A stretch of DNA of 64,000 bases from Carex sylvatica. Lineage: Eukaryota > Streptophyta > Magnoliopsida > Poales > Cyperaceae. This document shows, in pieces, positions 1 through 11,587 of this stretch. Positions within the stretch are counted from its first letter, which is position 1. Each line of letters begins with the position of its first letter. The stretch lies in the NCBI GenBank assembly GCA_964058845.1, contig CAXKVR010000052.1, forward strand, positions 142,735-206,734, in the 5' to 3' direction. The notes beneath the pieces were generated by a model. That model searched no databases, was not told the DNA's origin, and saw nothing but the letters and a program-made list of their open reading frames with translations. The position numbers and the translations under genes were made by a program.

Positions 1-929
1 GGGCTATAAAGTTATTTTCTCTACTCTAATTGTTGCGCTCTAATTTTGGGCTTTGTTCTTGGATCTACTTTCTTTATTTCTTTGTATAAGACAAGGTGAA
101 ATTTGTTAAAGTGTCCTTGCGCTCTAATTTGGGCTGTAATTATGACGTTCACTACTCACTAATTATTACTCTAATTTTAGGCTTTATGTTGAATTATTTT
201 TCTTCTAAAAGCTCTGTATAAAAGACAAAAGTGTAAAATATTTTTTGGGCTTTGCTGTAGAATATACTTTCTTTCTTTCTTTCTTGGATCATTTTGTTTT
301 AAAGCTCTATGTATAATGTAAAAGTGTATTATAAGACAATTAAAGTGTAAATTAATACTATCTACCTTTCATTTATGGCAAGTAACTATGTTTCTACTCT
401 GTTCTATTCGATTTCTTTTTCTCTTCCATCTCTATTGGGTTCTGCTAAGTATCTGTCGCAATCAACATCGACAGAAGATAAGGTTTAAATAAAAAATAAA
501 AAAACAGCAGTGGTGGTGGTTTTCTCCTTCTCCACAGACCACATCTCGTATCTACTTTTAGGCGGTCCTTTAATTTCCTGTCAAAAGAGGAGAGGATTTT
601 AAATGTTTAGTTGTATAGAATGATTTTGTCTCTGTTTTGTCTTATTTACTTCACAAAATCACTTGGCCTTTGAGTTAAAAAAAATGAACACCGTAGCATT
701 ACAATTAGTATGTTATAACCGTTTCTGTCAATTATTTAAACAGGACGTGCATTAAATTTAAAACAAGTTAAAAGGCATTTAACTTTTCATCAAATACAAC
801 AACAACTAAGTTTTTAATCTCAAACAAGTTGAGTAGGCTAGAAATAAAACTCAATCACAATTATAAAATAAAGATAAGTAGTAATAAAGTAGTAATAAAA
901 ATATAAATAATAAAATAATAAAAATAAAA
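1..929. other. AT-rich intergenic sequence, no gene seen
   Basis: I see no protein family, RNA gene or element boundary here. Degenerate phrases such as GGGCTTTG followed by TACTTTCTTTC recur at about 50-80 and 248-275, and an ATA-rich simple-repeat tract runs from about 840. The first 350 bases look like a decayed repeat. Confidence 0.5.
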
Positions 930-1079
930 GTGATAATAATAGTAATAATACTAATGCTACTATTAATTATATTATATCTAAGATCTATAAATCGTAGGGG
1001 TCAAAGTGATAATGATAGTAATAATACTAATGATAATATTAATTATATTCTACCTAAATTATCAATCGTAGGGGTCAAA
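930..1079. repeat. Two-copy tandem duplication of about 75 bp
   Basis: Units at 930-1005 and 1006-1079 both begin with GTGATAAT and end with CGTAGGGGTCAAA. They differ by a few substitutions and small indels. No coding potential is visible. Confidence 0.75.
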
Positions 1080-1221
1080 GTCCTAAACTTACATTATTGA
1101 CTCCAAATTTATAGTCCTATGACCTAAGATCTATAATATTATTTCTAAATAATCCCTAACTACTATTAGGTCATGATTATGTTACGTGGATCGCTAGCTT
1201 CCACGCTCTTCTGTCCGAAGC

Positions 1222-1806
1222 TCACTCCTTAGATATATTCCACTCCTTCAAGTTCCTTTTTACTGTTTCATCACATGCCAATCGTGGCTGACCTCTGTCT
1301 CTCCTTGTGTTTTCGATATGCCTTATAATTCCTGTACGCACCAGTGCTTCAGGAGGCCTCCGTTGGATATGTCCAAATTATCTCAAACGGTGTTGGATGA
1401 TCTTCTCTTCAATCGATGCTACCCCAAGTCTGTCACGTATATCATCATTTCTAATGCGGTCCCATCTTGTATTGCCAAAAATCCACTGCAACATACGCAT
1501 CTCTGCTACACTTATCTTTTGAATGTGTTGTCTTTTAGTAGCCCAACATTCTGCACCATATAACATCGCAGGTTTGATAACCGTCCTGTAGAACTTGCCT
1601 TTGAGCTTTTGTGAGATTTTTCTATCACATAAGATGCCAGATGCTTGTCGCCATTTGGCCCACCCCGCTCGTATCCTATGGCTAACATCTTCACCAATCT
1701 CACCATCATTATGCAACATCGACCCCATATATCGAAAGGTATCATTCCTAGGCACTACTTGTCCAGCCAAAGTGACATCTCCATCATCTGACTTGACACC
1801 GTAATA
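1222..1806 (-). pseudogene. RTE-clade LINE reverse transcriptase, 3' fragment
   Basis: On the minus strand this reads as the C-terminal part of the reverse transcriptase typical of plant RTE-type LINEs. Visible landmarks are GQVVPRNDTFRYMGSML, the block HRIRAGWAKWRQASG, the phrase AMLYGAECWATK, AEMRMLQWIFGNTR and the terminal WNISKE before a TGA at 1224-1222. The codon after HRLR, where a tryptophan is expected (LRWFGH), is TAA, so the frame is broken by an in-frame stop. The YADD catalytic core lies further upstream and is absent, so this is a 5'-truncated, dead copy, as is common for LINEs. A second fragment of the same protein region lies at 17447-17690 on the opposite strand. Confidence 0.85.
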
Positions 1807-1863
1807 AAAACAAATTTTAATGGTGAAAGTTCATTATTTTTATGATGAATGATCAATCAAAAT

Positions 1864-2034
1864 ATAATTGACTACAAAAATTAGTCTTAGGTCTAGTGGT
1901 AAAGAGCAACACCCTCAGTGTGGGAAGTTGTGGCTTTAAAATTCGAATGAAAAGTCTTTTATAGACACTAAATAAAAGTTAGTAGGCTAATCATCCACAT
2001 TTCTATATTAAAATAAATAAATAATTGACTACAA
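1864..2034 (+). mobile_element. tRNA-derived SINE with 14-bp target-site duplication
   Basis: The body (1878-2020) has an A-box-like GGTCTAGTGGTAAAG near 1890 and a decayed B-box-like AAAATTCGAAT about 45 bases later, the spacing of an internal RNA polymerase III promoter. It is flanked on both sides by the identical 14-mer ATAATTGACTACAA (1864-1877 and 2021-2034), a length typical of LINE-mobilised insertions. The 3' end is AT-rich (AAATAAATAA). It carries no protein. The pol III boxes and long direct repeat together make a SINE much more likely than a tRNA relic. Confidence 0.8.
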
Positions 2035-2457
2035 TTTAATACATGCTCAATTTAAATAATTGAGAAAACATGTACAACTGAAATTTTAAATTTGAAATGG
2101 TATTTTTTTGGAGGATTCAAATACCTCAATAAATTTTTTGTCTCCATACTTTATTTTTTATTTTTTTAATAATAAAAATTCTACAATTTATATGTTAAAA
2201 TAACCGTTAGATTCCATCTATATTATTTTCTTTATATGCGAACAAAAAATATCACTTTTCGATTTTGACTTTTTATGATATCAATGTCCAAAATGTGTCC
2301 ACATTGATGTATTTTTGCAAGCTCTTCATACTAATGAAAACAAAACCAAAATTTTATGATGTTTTTTGTGGTCACAGATAAAATCATATTATAGATCAGT
2401 TTTATTTTGACATTTTAAATTTTAAATTCTAAAAATATAGTCGTTGGTCCCAAAGGC
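2035..2457. other. AT-rich intergenic sequence, nothing recognised
   Basis: No ORF, repeat boundary or RNA gene is supported here. Confidence 0.5.
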
Positions 2458-2553
2458 ACCTAGATTAGGGGGGGGGGGGTGAATAGGTCTTTTTATATTT
2501 TTGGTCTAAGTAATAATATTTTAGCGTGTCTATAAGTTATTCTTAGCGGAAAC

Positions 2554-4589
2554 TGTTAGTTTGTAATAATCTAGAAATCAATAATACAATAAATTATTAT
2601 ATAAAGCTTTGTTCATGAATTGAATGTTTAAATTATATATCATTTTTTTGCCTTGAGTATTATTGCATTTATTGATCATTTCGAGTTCATGACTGAAATT
2701 GTGAAACTCTATAATATAAATGATATATATTCTTAAAAGTAACTAACCAAGGTAATTATCAGGAATAATAATTGACTGCTACAAGGTTAGTATGTGGATT
2801 AAAAGATAATCAAGTTTTACATACTACTGACAAGAGATGTCATTTTAATCACATAGATACGTGTTCTAGGAACATGATATTTGGCAGACTCCAAATGAAA
2901 TATTAAATAGAATTGTGTTCGTGTCATTAATATTTTCATTCAGTATTAAGTTCTACAATATGAGGTATTTATCGTTCCTACTAAGAGATGTGTATGTGTG
3001 AGTGTTATCTAACGTTGTCCGTAAAAAGAAGTTATAACGGTAACACTTCCGCATGCATAGCTTAGCTGAGGAAGTGATGGTGTACCAAAAGTACTATTGT
3101 CCCTCATATCTCTATACGTGTTATAGAATCACTGGGCCCTTTGATAGAGTAAGATTATCTGCTAGCGGTATAATTACAGGAGTAATTATATTTGATAATC
3201 TGTTCAAGATCAATAAAAAATTAAGTTGGCAAGGATGACACACACCTACCTTGAAACTAATCTGATAGCTATGAGACAGAAGAACTGACACAAGTAAAAT
3301 AGTTTACTGGATCGTGGTATTGTACAGTACAGCATCATCTGTGTAATTGGATGGTCATAGAGCAGATGTCAGATGCCTCCTATGATTATAGAAGTTAAAA
3401 CAGCTTTAATTCTATTTACCAACATAACACAGATCCTATTGGGTCACACCGTATAGGAGCTAATCGGAGAATCTTGTTGATTAATGATAAATTGATTATG
3501 ATTAATAATAAGATGGTTATAATTAATTATATGTGATATAATTAAATTATAAATGTCATGTAAAAATAGCAAAGCAAAAACAAAAGGTTAATTTATAAAT
3601 GTACACTGTATGTTGTATAAAAGTTACCGAAACAACAACCGAAAGAAATATAATTGTACATGACAATTATATATATTTGATTTGAATTTTAATTGTTAAT
3701 TATGAATTTAAATTATGGGCTAAAAACCCATTAACAATTAAAGCCTTAATTAATGATTAAAGCTCAAATCGAAATCGAAAAGCCCAAAATAATTAGATTT
3801 AAATTTAGGCCTAAATGCAAAATTTGATTTTGACTTATCTTCCTTGAAACCGCCACACCCATGGCATATTGGTAAATAGGCCGAACCATAGGGGCATTTC
3901 GGTTATTTTGCCCAACCGACCCTAATGCCTATATAAGGTCATCAGGTGTAGAGAGAGAAATACTAATTCATTTCGTATTGTATTGTCAGATCGATTCAAG
4001 TTTCTATTTTTCTCTCTTTCTCAGTTACGGTTGTTGTTTAGAGTTCACGAGATTGGTGAATAGTGTTCTTACGAAGCACGTGGTGAATAAGAATCACATG
4101 CTTGTGATAAACTTTACCATCTAGCGGATCATGACAAATACTATTTTGTCTTTTCTCGATGAATAGTGTTTTTACAGAATTCTGCGATTTACGGTATTTT
4201 TGGCAAAAGAAATAAACCGCTCTTTGGTTAATCCTGGTGGATAACCGATAGAGGTATCAAACGTCTGATACTCCGAGGCGAGACGTTCCTTAGATTCGGT
4301 CTTCTAGGTCTGCTGCATTCTAATTAGAATTTGGAGACAATGTATATATATGTTATATTAATCTATTTAATTGGTAAGTTGATTAAAGTTTTAGAAATCA
4401 ATTATGGAGTAGATCTGTAAAAGGATTAAAAGAGTTTTCATATCAAAGGAATACGGATGGTGAACCACCTTAGAATGTTTTCTGACATACCCCGTTTAAT
4501 TCTTGGCTTAAGTTAGAAGTAAAATTTTTGTTTTACGGTATTTTCGCATCTTAAGTTAATCAATGGATTTGAACTGTCAAAACCCAACA
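2554..4589 (+). mobile_element. Solo LTR (2036 bp, TG...CA, TSD GAAAC)
   Basis: The element begins TGTTAGTTTG and ends AAACCCAACA, so its tips form the short inverted repeat TGTT/AACA expected of an LTR. It is flanked by GAAAC on both sides (2549-2553 and 4590-4594), a perfect 5-bp TSD. An internal TATATAAGG near 3930 followed by a pyrimidine-rich leader gives plus-strand orientation. No primer-binding site, gag/pol sequence or second LTR follows, so it is the product of recombination between two LTRs. Copia versus Gypsy cannot be decided. A 61-codon ORF at 3053-3238 matches nothing I know. Confidence 0.85.
3930..3938 (+). promoter_or_regulatory. TATA box of the solo LTR
   Basis: TATATAAGG lies about 1.38 kb into the LTR and is followed after about 70 bases by a CT-rich stretch (TTTTTCTCTCTTTCTC). 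This is the arrangement expected at the U3/R boundary. Confidence 0.55.
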
Positions 4590-5719
4590 GAAACTAGAAT
4601 AACTTTGTCCTAAACTAAAAGTAAAGTAAGTAAAGTAAATAGTAGAGTTCAGAGACACTTGACACGAGAGTTGTTTATGGAGTTCAGCACTAACACCTAC
4701 GTCTCCGGGGCCCGCGACCTTCTAGATGGTGCATTTTTCTTTATCCAATGAGAAAGAATTACAAGGTGGAATCGGTGAGTCCTTACAAACTTATGGAAAG
4801 TCGCACGGCCCTAATAGGAGCACTAAAGGCTCAATGGAAATAATTCAATTCGCGGGGACTTAAGGATTACAAGGTGAGCACGAGGCTCAAGATAACAAGG
4901 GTTACAAGGTGTTTGTAGTAAATAAAGATCTCTCACAAATCACTCGGGTTGTTGAAGTTGATTGAATATGGTGAATGAGATCTTCGGTTGTTGAATATGT
5001 ATTGAAGTTTAAGATCTAGCAACCATAGTGGCTCTCTTGTGAATAGAGGAGATGAAGTTTGGAGGCTGGAGCACACCCTAGAAACCTAGCTTTGGCTTTT
5101 ATATAAAGAGAGGGAAGCAAATCTAGGTTTATTCTTATTTTCACATCTGACGTCTGTCTTCCAAGGCTTATATCGATCCATATTTTCATATTCTGGACAA
5201 GATTAATGCATAGAAGCTGTATATCTCAGTCTCCTGAGAATTGCAAGTTTCGATTCACTCAAATTGGAGTTTGTATGACCAAACGGTGGCCAAAATACGA
5301 AAGATGCTCAGGGTGACAGAATTCTAGTGTTGTGACAGTCCGGGTAGCGTGGCAACGGTCCGTCTCTTACTTGCTTAGCATTCGGTGATGCTAAAAGATA
5401 TTTTATGCATCACGGAATATCCTGGGATGTATTTTTACCGTTATAACTGTCCATAACTGTCCCTGGACCGTTATAACGGTCCTCAACTGTTCTGAAACTT
5501 CAGCACTCTTCAAACAGACGTATCTTGGTGCTCGAGTATCCGATTTCGGCATATTACCACTTTTCGAAAATCTTGTGAATAGTTAATATTGATTATGAAG
5601 TCTTAGTCTTTATTAGAATATTTCTACATCTTATGAGCCTGAACACATCTCAACTTAATGAAACTGTTAAATGCAATTTATGTATGTTTTGCAAATTTAG
5701 TGAAACAGATAAGTCGAGG

Positions 5720-7374
5720 CACTAGTGGAGAAACTGGAATTAGGATCGATTATTATCAAACACAGATACTAAGACCTATCTGAATCGGTTAATTTCAAAA
5801 ACTCGATCCTAAAAACTATCAAGATCGGTTATTATGAACAACCGATCCTAATGTATACACATTTGGATAGGTTTTTAATAATAACTGATCCTGATAGTAT
5901 TAGAATCGGTTATTATAAAGAACCGGTCTTAATATATGCACAAATAGGATCGGTTCTTTATAATAACCGATCATGATAGTATTAGGATCGGTTATTATAA
6001 AAAACCGATCCAAATGTGCATAAATTAGGATAAAAATAAAAAATAAAAAAAAGAATTAGGATCGGTTGTTTCAAATAACCGATCCTAATTAGTACTATTA
6101 TGATCGGTTATTTGAAACAACTGATCGTAATTCCTTTTATTTTTATCCTATTGTATGCACATTTGGATCGGTTGTTTATAATAATGGATCCTAATACTAT
6201 TTGGATCGGTTAGTTAGTAAAACCAATCTTAATAGATTATAATCTAGATCGGTTGTAGTTATTAATCGATCCTATGGGTAATTTGGCGTTATTATTTTTG
6301 TTTCCCGCCTCTGGTCCCTCAGTCTCTATCTTCTCTCCCTTTAAAATTAAACCATCCGTTTCTCTCCCTCCGTCTCTCTCTTCTCTCCCTTCAAAATTAA
6401 ACTCTCTCTTCTCTCAGTCTCCGTGTCTCTCTGTGTGCTTGTTTTAAACCCTCTCAGTCCACTCAGCGCTTGGCGCTCAAGACTTCTTAGTCACGTCTTA
6501 GTATGGTGAGACTACCGTGGTGACGTCTCCGCTGTTCAAGCCGACCGATTCTTCACGAAGTTAATTGAAAAAGAGGTGTGTTCTTCTTTACCCTTTCGAT
6601 CCGATTGCTCAACTTAAGATCCGATTGCATGCAAACACCCTTTCTAACCAAGCATTATCATGTAATGGCAAGGTACAAAGTTTATATTTAATTGTGATTT
6701 TCTTTTTGCAGGTATTCAAGCATTATGTTGAAGAACTAGAGGAAGAATCTCTTAGAGATAACTTTGTCGAAATGGTAATTTTGTGTTTAATAATTTTGTG
6801 TTCAATTAAAGAATAGATATGATTGTAGGATCATGAGTCATATATGAGTACTCTTGAAATTGAAATGAGTTTAATTAATAATTTTTGTTTTCTTGTTTGT
6901 TTTCTATTTCTTATTGAAACTAAGTCTATGTCAAAATATATTGATTAAAATGAGAATTAATTTTCTATTTTTGAATTTAAATTTCTTGTTATAATATGTA
7001 ATGCATTATATCTGAATTTACAAAATGTTGGTTTTGAAAGAAAAGAAAAAAGAAAAGAAAAAAAAAGAATTAGGATCGGTTGTTTCAAACAACCAATGTA
7101 CTAATTAGAATCGGTTATTTGAAACAATCAATCCTAATTTCTTTTTCTTTTTGGCAGAAACTCGAATTAGGATCGGTTGTTTCAAATAACCGATCCTAAT
7201 TAGTACTATTATGATCGGTTATTTAAAACAACCGATCCTAATTCAAACTTTTAGGATTAGTTCTTTAACCGATCCAGATTAGTGTAATATTAGTATCGTC
7301 TTGATCAGAATCAGTTAAATTTCGATCCTAATGTGCGCAAATAACCAATCCTAATTTCAGTTTTTCCACTAGTG
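5720..7374. mobile_element. Non-autonomous CACTA (En/Spm-like) transposon
   Basis: The element starts CACTAGTGGAGAAACTG and ends with the inverse CAGTTTTTCCACTAGTG, and is flanked by a perfect 3-bp TSD (AGG at 5717-5719 and 7375-7377). These are diagnostic for the CACTA superfamily. Both ends carry dense subterminal repeats built on GGATCGGTT and its inverse AACCGATCC, about twenty copies, which in this superfamily serve as transposase-binding sites. There is no transposase ORF, so mobility would depend on an autonomous relative. The middle (about 6270-6830) is unrelated to the termini and holds captured host-gene sequence, listed separately. Confidence 0.95.
6489..6774 (+). pseudogene. Captured AP-1 complex subunit mu exon fragments inside the CACTA element
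   Basis: Two exon-like blocks match the N-terminal longin-like region of the mu subunit of the AP-1 clathrin adaptor, which sorts cargo at the trans-Golgi network. The first (about 6489-6575) reads VLVW, then TGA where Arg is expected, then DYRGDVSAVQADRFFTKL and IEKE, ending at a GTGTGT donor. The second (6712-6774, exactly 21 codons) reads VFKHYVEELEEESLRDNF followed by VEM, framed by a TTTTTGCAG acceptor and a GTAATT donor; the family sequence has Phe where this copy has the first Val of KHYV. The exon that should lie between them (through LHRVVD) is missing, and an unrecognised stretch near 6576-6671 sits in its place. A CT-rich leader-like segment (6300-6440) precedes the first block. 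The stop codon, missing exon and location make this a non-functional transduplicated fragment; whether it is transcribed is unknown. Confidence 0.88.
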
Positions 7375-7567
7375 AGGGTTCCCAAAGCCAACAAGAGCCA
7401 TATAATAGAGCACAAAAATAAAGATATTTGAAACCTCCTCAAAATATATATACTGTAAAAGTTGAATGTAACATAAAACTTGAATGTGTAGAATTAGTGA
7501 ATTACTCTTAACGAAATTTACTTAAATTAATCTATAGCATGTACACTTGTACGTTAATATATATAGC

Positions 7568-7786
7568 CAGAGGTGGTGGATTCACTCTTATTGAATGGGG
7601 TCAGTTGACCCCATTCAATTTCAAAAATTTTGTACTTTAATATAATTTTTCTATATAATTTTTAAAAAATACTATGAATACTATAAAATTGACTCCATAT
7701 TTTTCGTGAAAATTTTATATGATTGATCCCCATACGAAACTCTTAAAATTTGACCTCCATAACTTAAAAATCTGCCTCTGCCTCTG
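7568..7786. mobile_element. Small hAT-like MITE
   Basis: The left end CAGAGGTGGTGGATT matches the inverse of the right end (CAGAGGCAGAGGCAGATT). Flanks TATATAGC (7560-7567) and AATATAGC (7787-7794) form an 8-bp TSD with one mismatch, as expected for hAT. An internal palindrome GGGGTCAGTTGACCCC sits at about 7597. No ORF. Confidence 0.8.
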
Positions 7787-7794
7787 AATATAGC

Positions 7795-9128
7795 ACTTGT
7801 AAACCTATAGCTACCATTCCATGAATAACAATATGAACAATATGGACAACCATTTAGTCCAATTGGTATTCTCCAGAATTATAACAAAGAGAAGAACAAC
7901 CATCGGTAATTTATTAAAATCCAATGAGTGAATCTAATAAAAAAAAAAATTCAACGTTTATTTTGTATGAACGACTGAGAACCATTCATTACTACGTAGG
8001 TAAGTTGGTGGTATGATATACGAATTAATATCTCATGGCAATAGTAAATCTGATTAATGGCAGTATCTGCTTAATTATTTGATCGCTTGACAAGCGAACA
8101 TTGTAGCAATCTGCATGTGTTCTCATCAGAATAACATGATGAGAAGTTGCTTTCGCTGCCTTTGAATCAACAATACGATCGCATACCGTTCTTGGCCCAT
8201 CATATATACAACAATTATGCCTTTTTTATTTTGCTTGTCCTTCTTTTTAGTTCTATTAAGAATTTTAATGGCTTCGACATTTCTCTCTCAAAAAATTTAA
8301 TGGCTTTGACCTCATTTTGTTTCAATTAATATTGAGTTTTAAGGTCTCCAAGTCATGTTAAGTCATCAAGCATTTATTATCAAATTTATTGATTGTGTTG
8401 AAAATTATTTAACTTTTCACTTATTAATATTCATCAATATGGTGTATATATATATATATATATATAATTTAATGCACAAAAATAATTATTTTATCTAATA
8501 AAACATTTAAATAATTTTTATGCTGCATTCTATTTGGTACTAGTTATTTCATTTCGTAATTTATTTTCTTAATACATATTTTATTTCCTATACGAAGCTC
8601 AAAAAATCATATTACAAATGCCTTCAATAAAAAAAATTATTGAAGGAAAGGTATTAAGGAAAGCGCAGGGAGAATAGTCATAATTTAACTAGATCAAAGA
8701 CTTAAATATATATTGCCTTAAAGTATTCTAGGTGCAGAAAATATCACGATGAATTATATTCTATGGTCATCATTAGTTACCTAGATCTTTAAATAATTGA
8801 ACAAACCATACACGCTAGCTCGTGATTTATTCTATTCAATTTCAAGTTAAGGGTTTATCCAACGCTCATTTTCCCACTTTCAAATCGTGGGGTTTAAGCA
8901 ATTCCGAGTCAAACCATATGGGCAGTCGTTTCTTACCGGGATTTCCTTGTAGAAGCCTCTTCTAATTAATTAACGCGTTTCCCTAGACAGCTTCCCCCTT
9001 TGAATTGAATTCACGTGTTATTAAATACATCATACGCTGTTAAGTATTTCAAATTAAAAATTAAAATGGAGGGTTCTCTCTAACAAGTAATTAATGGACC
9101 ACATTTCTTTTTTACTACTATTATTAAC
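7795..9128. other. Intergenic sequence, no gene recognised
   Basis: A (TA)n microsatellite occupies about 8443-8466. Short ORFs here have no recognisable family signature and are AT-rich. Confidence 0.5.
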
Positions 9129-9418
9129 AGAGGAGGATTTAAACGTGTCATGTCTTTTATGTCTCATATCCTATATTAATTATGTTCAGAGATTAAATTT
9201 TATATTTTTTGAAATATTTTAAATAGTTACAAAACTACTGTTTTTGAATGGTTCATAAATAGTAATTTTGTGCCTATCCTAAAAATTAGTATTTAAAATA
9301 TAAAAATTGTCTCCAAGCAAATTTTTCGTATGAAGATCATATTGAGCAGTTCGAATCGACAGTTTGAACTTTGAAACAGAGATATAAGATATGAGACACA
9401 AAAGACATTTTCTCCTCT
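9129..9418. mobile_element. Decayed inverted-repeat MITE
   Basis: The left arm, AGAGGAGG then a stretch with TGTCTTTTATGTCTCATATC, is inverted at the right end (GATATGAGACACAAAAGACA then CTCCTCT). The right arm also carries the phrase GTCTCCAAGC and CAGTTCGAATCGACAGTTTG, which recurs in the foldback MITEs at 17.8 kb and 37-39 kb, so this looks like an old diverged member. No TSD is clear. Confidence 0.6.
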
Positions 9419-11587
9419 TATAAATATTATTTTTGCTGTTATTTTAATACTTTCATTAAAAAATTCGTTATTGTTTATTATTTTGACATTAAAGTATTGT
9501 GATTTATGAAGCTGGATAGATGCATTCGCACAAAAAAGAATGATAAACAAATATTTGATGACCACAATTAATTCTTGGCGTCAGGCTGGGAAATTAAGTG
9601 CAACTAGGCGTAACATAAAATGATAGGGATGCATGTGATGGCAATACATTTATACAAGCAACAGGTTTTAGTTAGATCCACCACCAGAAATGAGGTTGTC
9701 TTGACTTGACTTGCTCCTTAAAAAAAATTAAAGTTGTGCAGTGCTTCAATTAATTGAGCAGCAAATTGGGCATGCAGCATGCTTTGATCTTTGCACAGCA
9801 CAGATATATATAATTCCAGAGCAGCACCGCCGATTGGTATTAAATTGAGGGAACAACAACATATTTACATCATCGGTCACATGGAGATCGATAACATGAT
9901 TAGTATGCATATGAACAAAAGATACATCTCCTCTCCCCTTCTTTCCCCCGCATTAAATTAACATTGCAAACAAAGGTAGAATAAGTGTGAGTCCAGATAG
10001 ATAGGATTGATACGCAGTTAGGCTGGCTGGGCACAAAGGATGAACATGGAATGTGCTCAATTGTAGCTGCATACAGCCTGTAATCCAACCCCAAAGTATG
10101 ACATTTGGAATAGAACACATGCACTATACCCAAAGTTGGTTTGGTCACTGGGAAAGGAATAGTGTAACTAACGGTAGGAAGGGATTATTTAATCATTGCT
10201 TATTCATATATAGTTGTATGTATGTATCAATGTTCTTTCTTTTCCCTAGATTGATTTTTGCTTCGTTATTCCTTTTTCCTTATTGGTGGGTCTAAAAGTG
10301 CTTTCCTTGTATAATTTAGTTACACTTACCGGAATGAAATTAATTGTAAAATAAGGATCTGCTTTATTTGGTGATTACTAGGAATTCTCGTTTGTATTAA
10401 TCACTATATTGAGGGACCCAGGCAGAATATAGAGAAAACAATTCAGGCACAATTTAAATTTTAAAGATAACCGTTGGGTACAAACTAATGAAAAACGCTT
10501 GAAACAGGTTCATCTTGAATCAGCCAATCAGGATATATAAAACAAAATGATGATTTCTTCTTCAATAAATAAATAATTATGCCAGGGCCAAGGGATTGAT
10601 AACATTATTTAGTATCTGGTAATAAGTAATCCGATTTAATTTGAAGTACATAATCAAACCATGATGGGACAACTGTGAGTTTCATATTCATTGATTCAAT
10701 CAGAGAAAAAAAGAATGACCAGAGAAGCATTCAATTGGGGAACCAAGAATTGGTAGCAAATTGAAGGATACATTTTCATTTAATACGGTTGTTATTTAAT
10801 AAAAGAAAGGTTTAGACATCTTCACCAAAGATCTGTGTTATTTTAAAGGTCTTGTTTGTCCGTCTACTCAAGTTCATTTAGTATTCAGATCTAGTGTACT
10901 TTTCAATTGGATTAGCAGGTAGTATTATAATCCCTATGTATTTGATTAATACTGTGCCACTGCCACTCCAATAATTATCTTTTTTTTAGTACGGATAACA
11001 TAATCAATTTCACTAGCTGTCAATAAACCCTGTTATAAAAGCAGAGAGATCACATGGGGACAGATTACAGAAAAATAAATTCATTGAACTAAATACAAAA
11101 GTATATACTATTTCGTTTAATTAAATGTGCAATGTGCAACAGCTACAGATTCTCCACCAATACATCTAACGTACCATTGAATTAAGAAAAAAATAAAATT
11201 TAAATAAGAAAAAGTAAAAAATAAAAAGCAGATCCAATCTCCTTTAGCCTTTTCCTTCCCAATAGAACCACCTCCACCGAAAGAATGAATTAGTGAGGCA
11301 AGCGACTGCCGAATCAGATTTCAACTCTTTCTGGGTTCCTTTTGCAAATTTCAACGCACCATTTACAACCTGATTAAAGTTCCTCCCCTATTTTCTTGTT
11401 AATAAATGCACAAAGGAGAGAGAACTGAAGCGAGAGAGAACCCGGCTCGTGAGAGAAAGAATGAATTGGTGAGAAAAAAAAATGAAACAAATTTCTACAC
11501 AAATTGGTCAATTCCTCCTGTAACCCTTTGTTCTTCTAATGTACAGAAATGAAACCTAAAAAAGGCTTGAATTTGGTTGAATTAGTT
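9419..11587. other. Intergenic sequence 3' of the telomere-binding gene
   Basis: Open frames at 9900-10148 and 10053-10295 overlap on opposite strands and show no family signature or splice context. I see no element boundaries. The last 100-200 bases should hold the 3' UTR of the minus-strand gene; no canonical AATAAA was identified with confidence. Confidence 0.5.

Larger units (their letters stand above)
2458..5719. repeat. Dispersed plant repeat beginning with a G-run, split by a solo LTR
   Basis: The left part (2458-2553) has a run of G followed by TGAATAGGTC, preceded by TCCCAAAGGCACCTAG. This phrase recurs, in my recollection, in non-coding dispersed repeats of many plants. The right part (4590-5719) continues with a phrase about CTACGTCTCCGGGGCC and AGAATTACAAGGTGGAA and contains no ORF. 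Deleting the solo LTR and one copy of its TSD joins the two parts without a gap. The G-run could be the polypurine tract before a TG-starting LTR, but no second copy is in the window to prove it. The right boundary is uncertain; the sequence may resume after the CACTA insertion as GTTCCCAAAGCC. Confidence 0.5.

Noticed and set aside
2469..2480. G-run as a proven polypurine tract
   Set aside because: It precedes a TG, as a PPT would, but no matching LTR pair or TSD was found, so it is kept only as a landmark.
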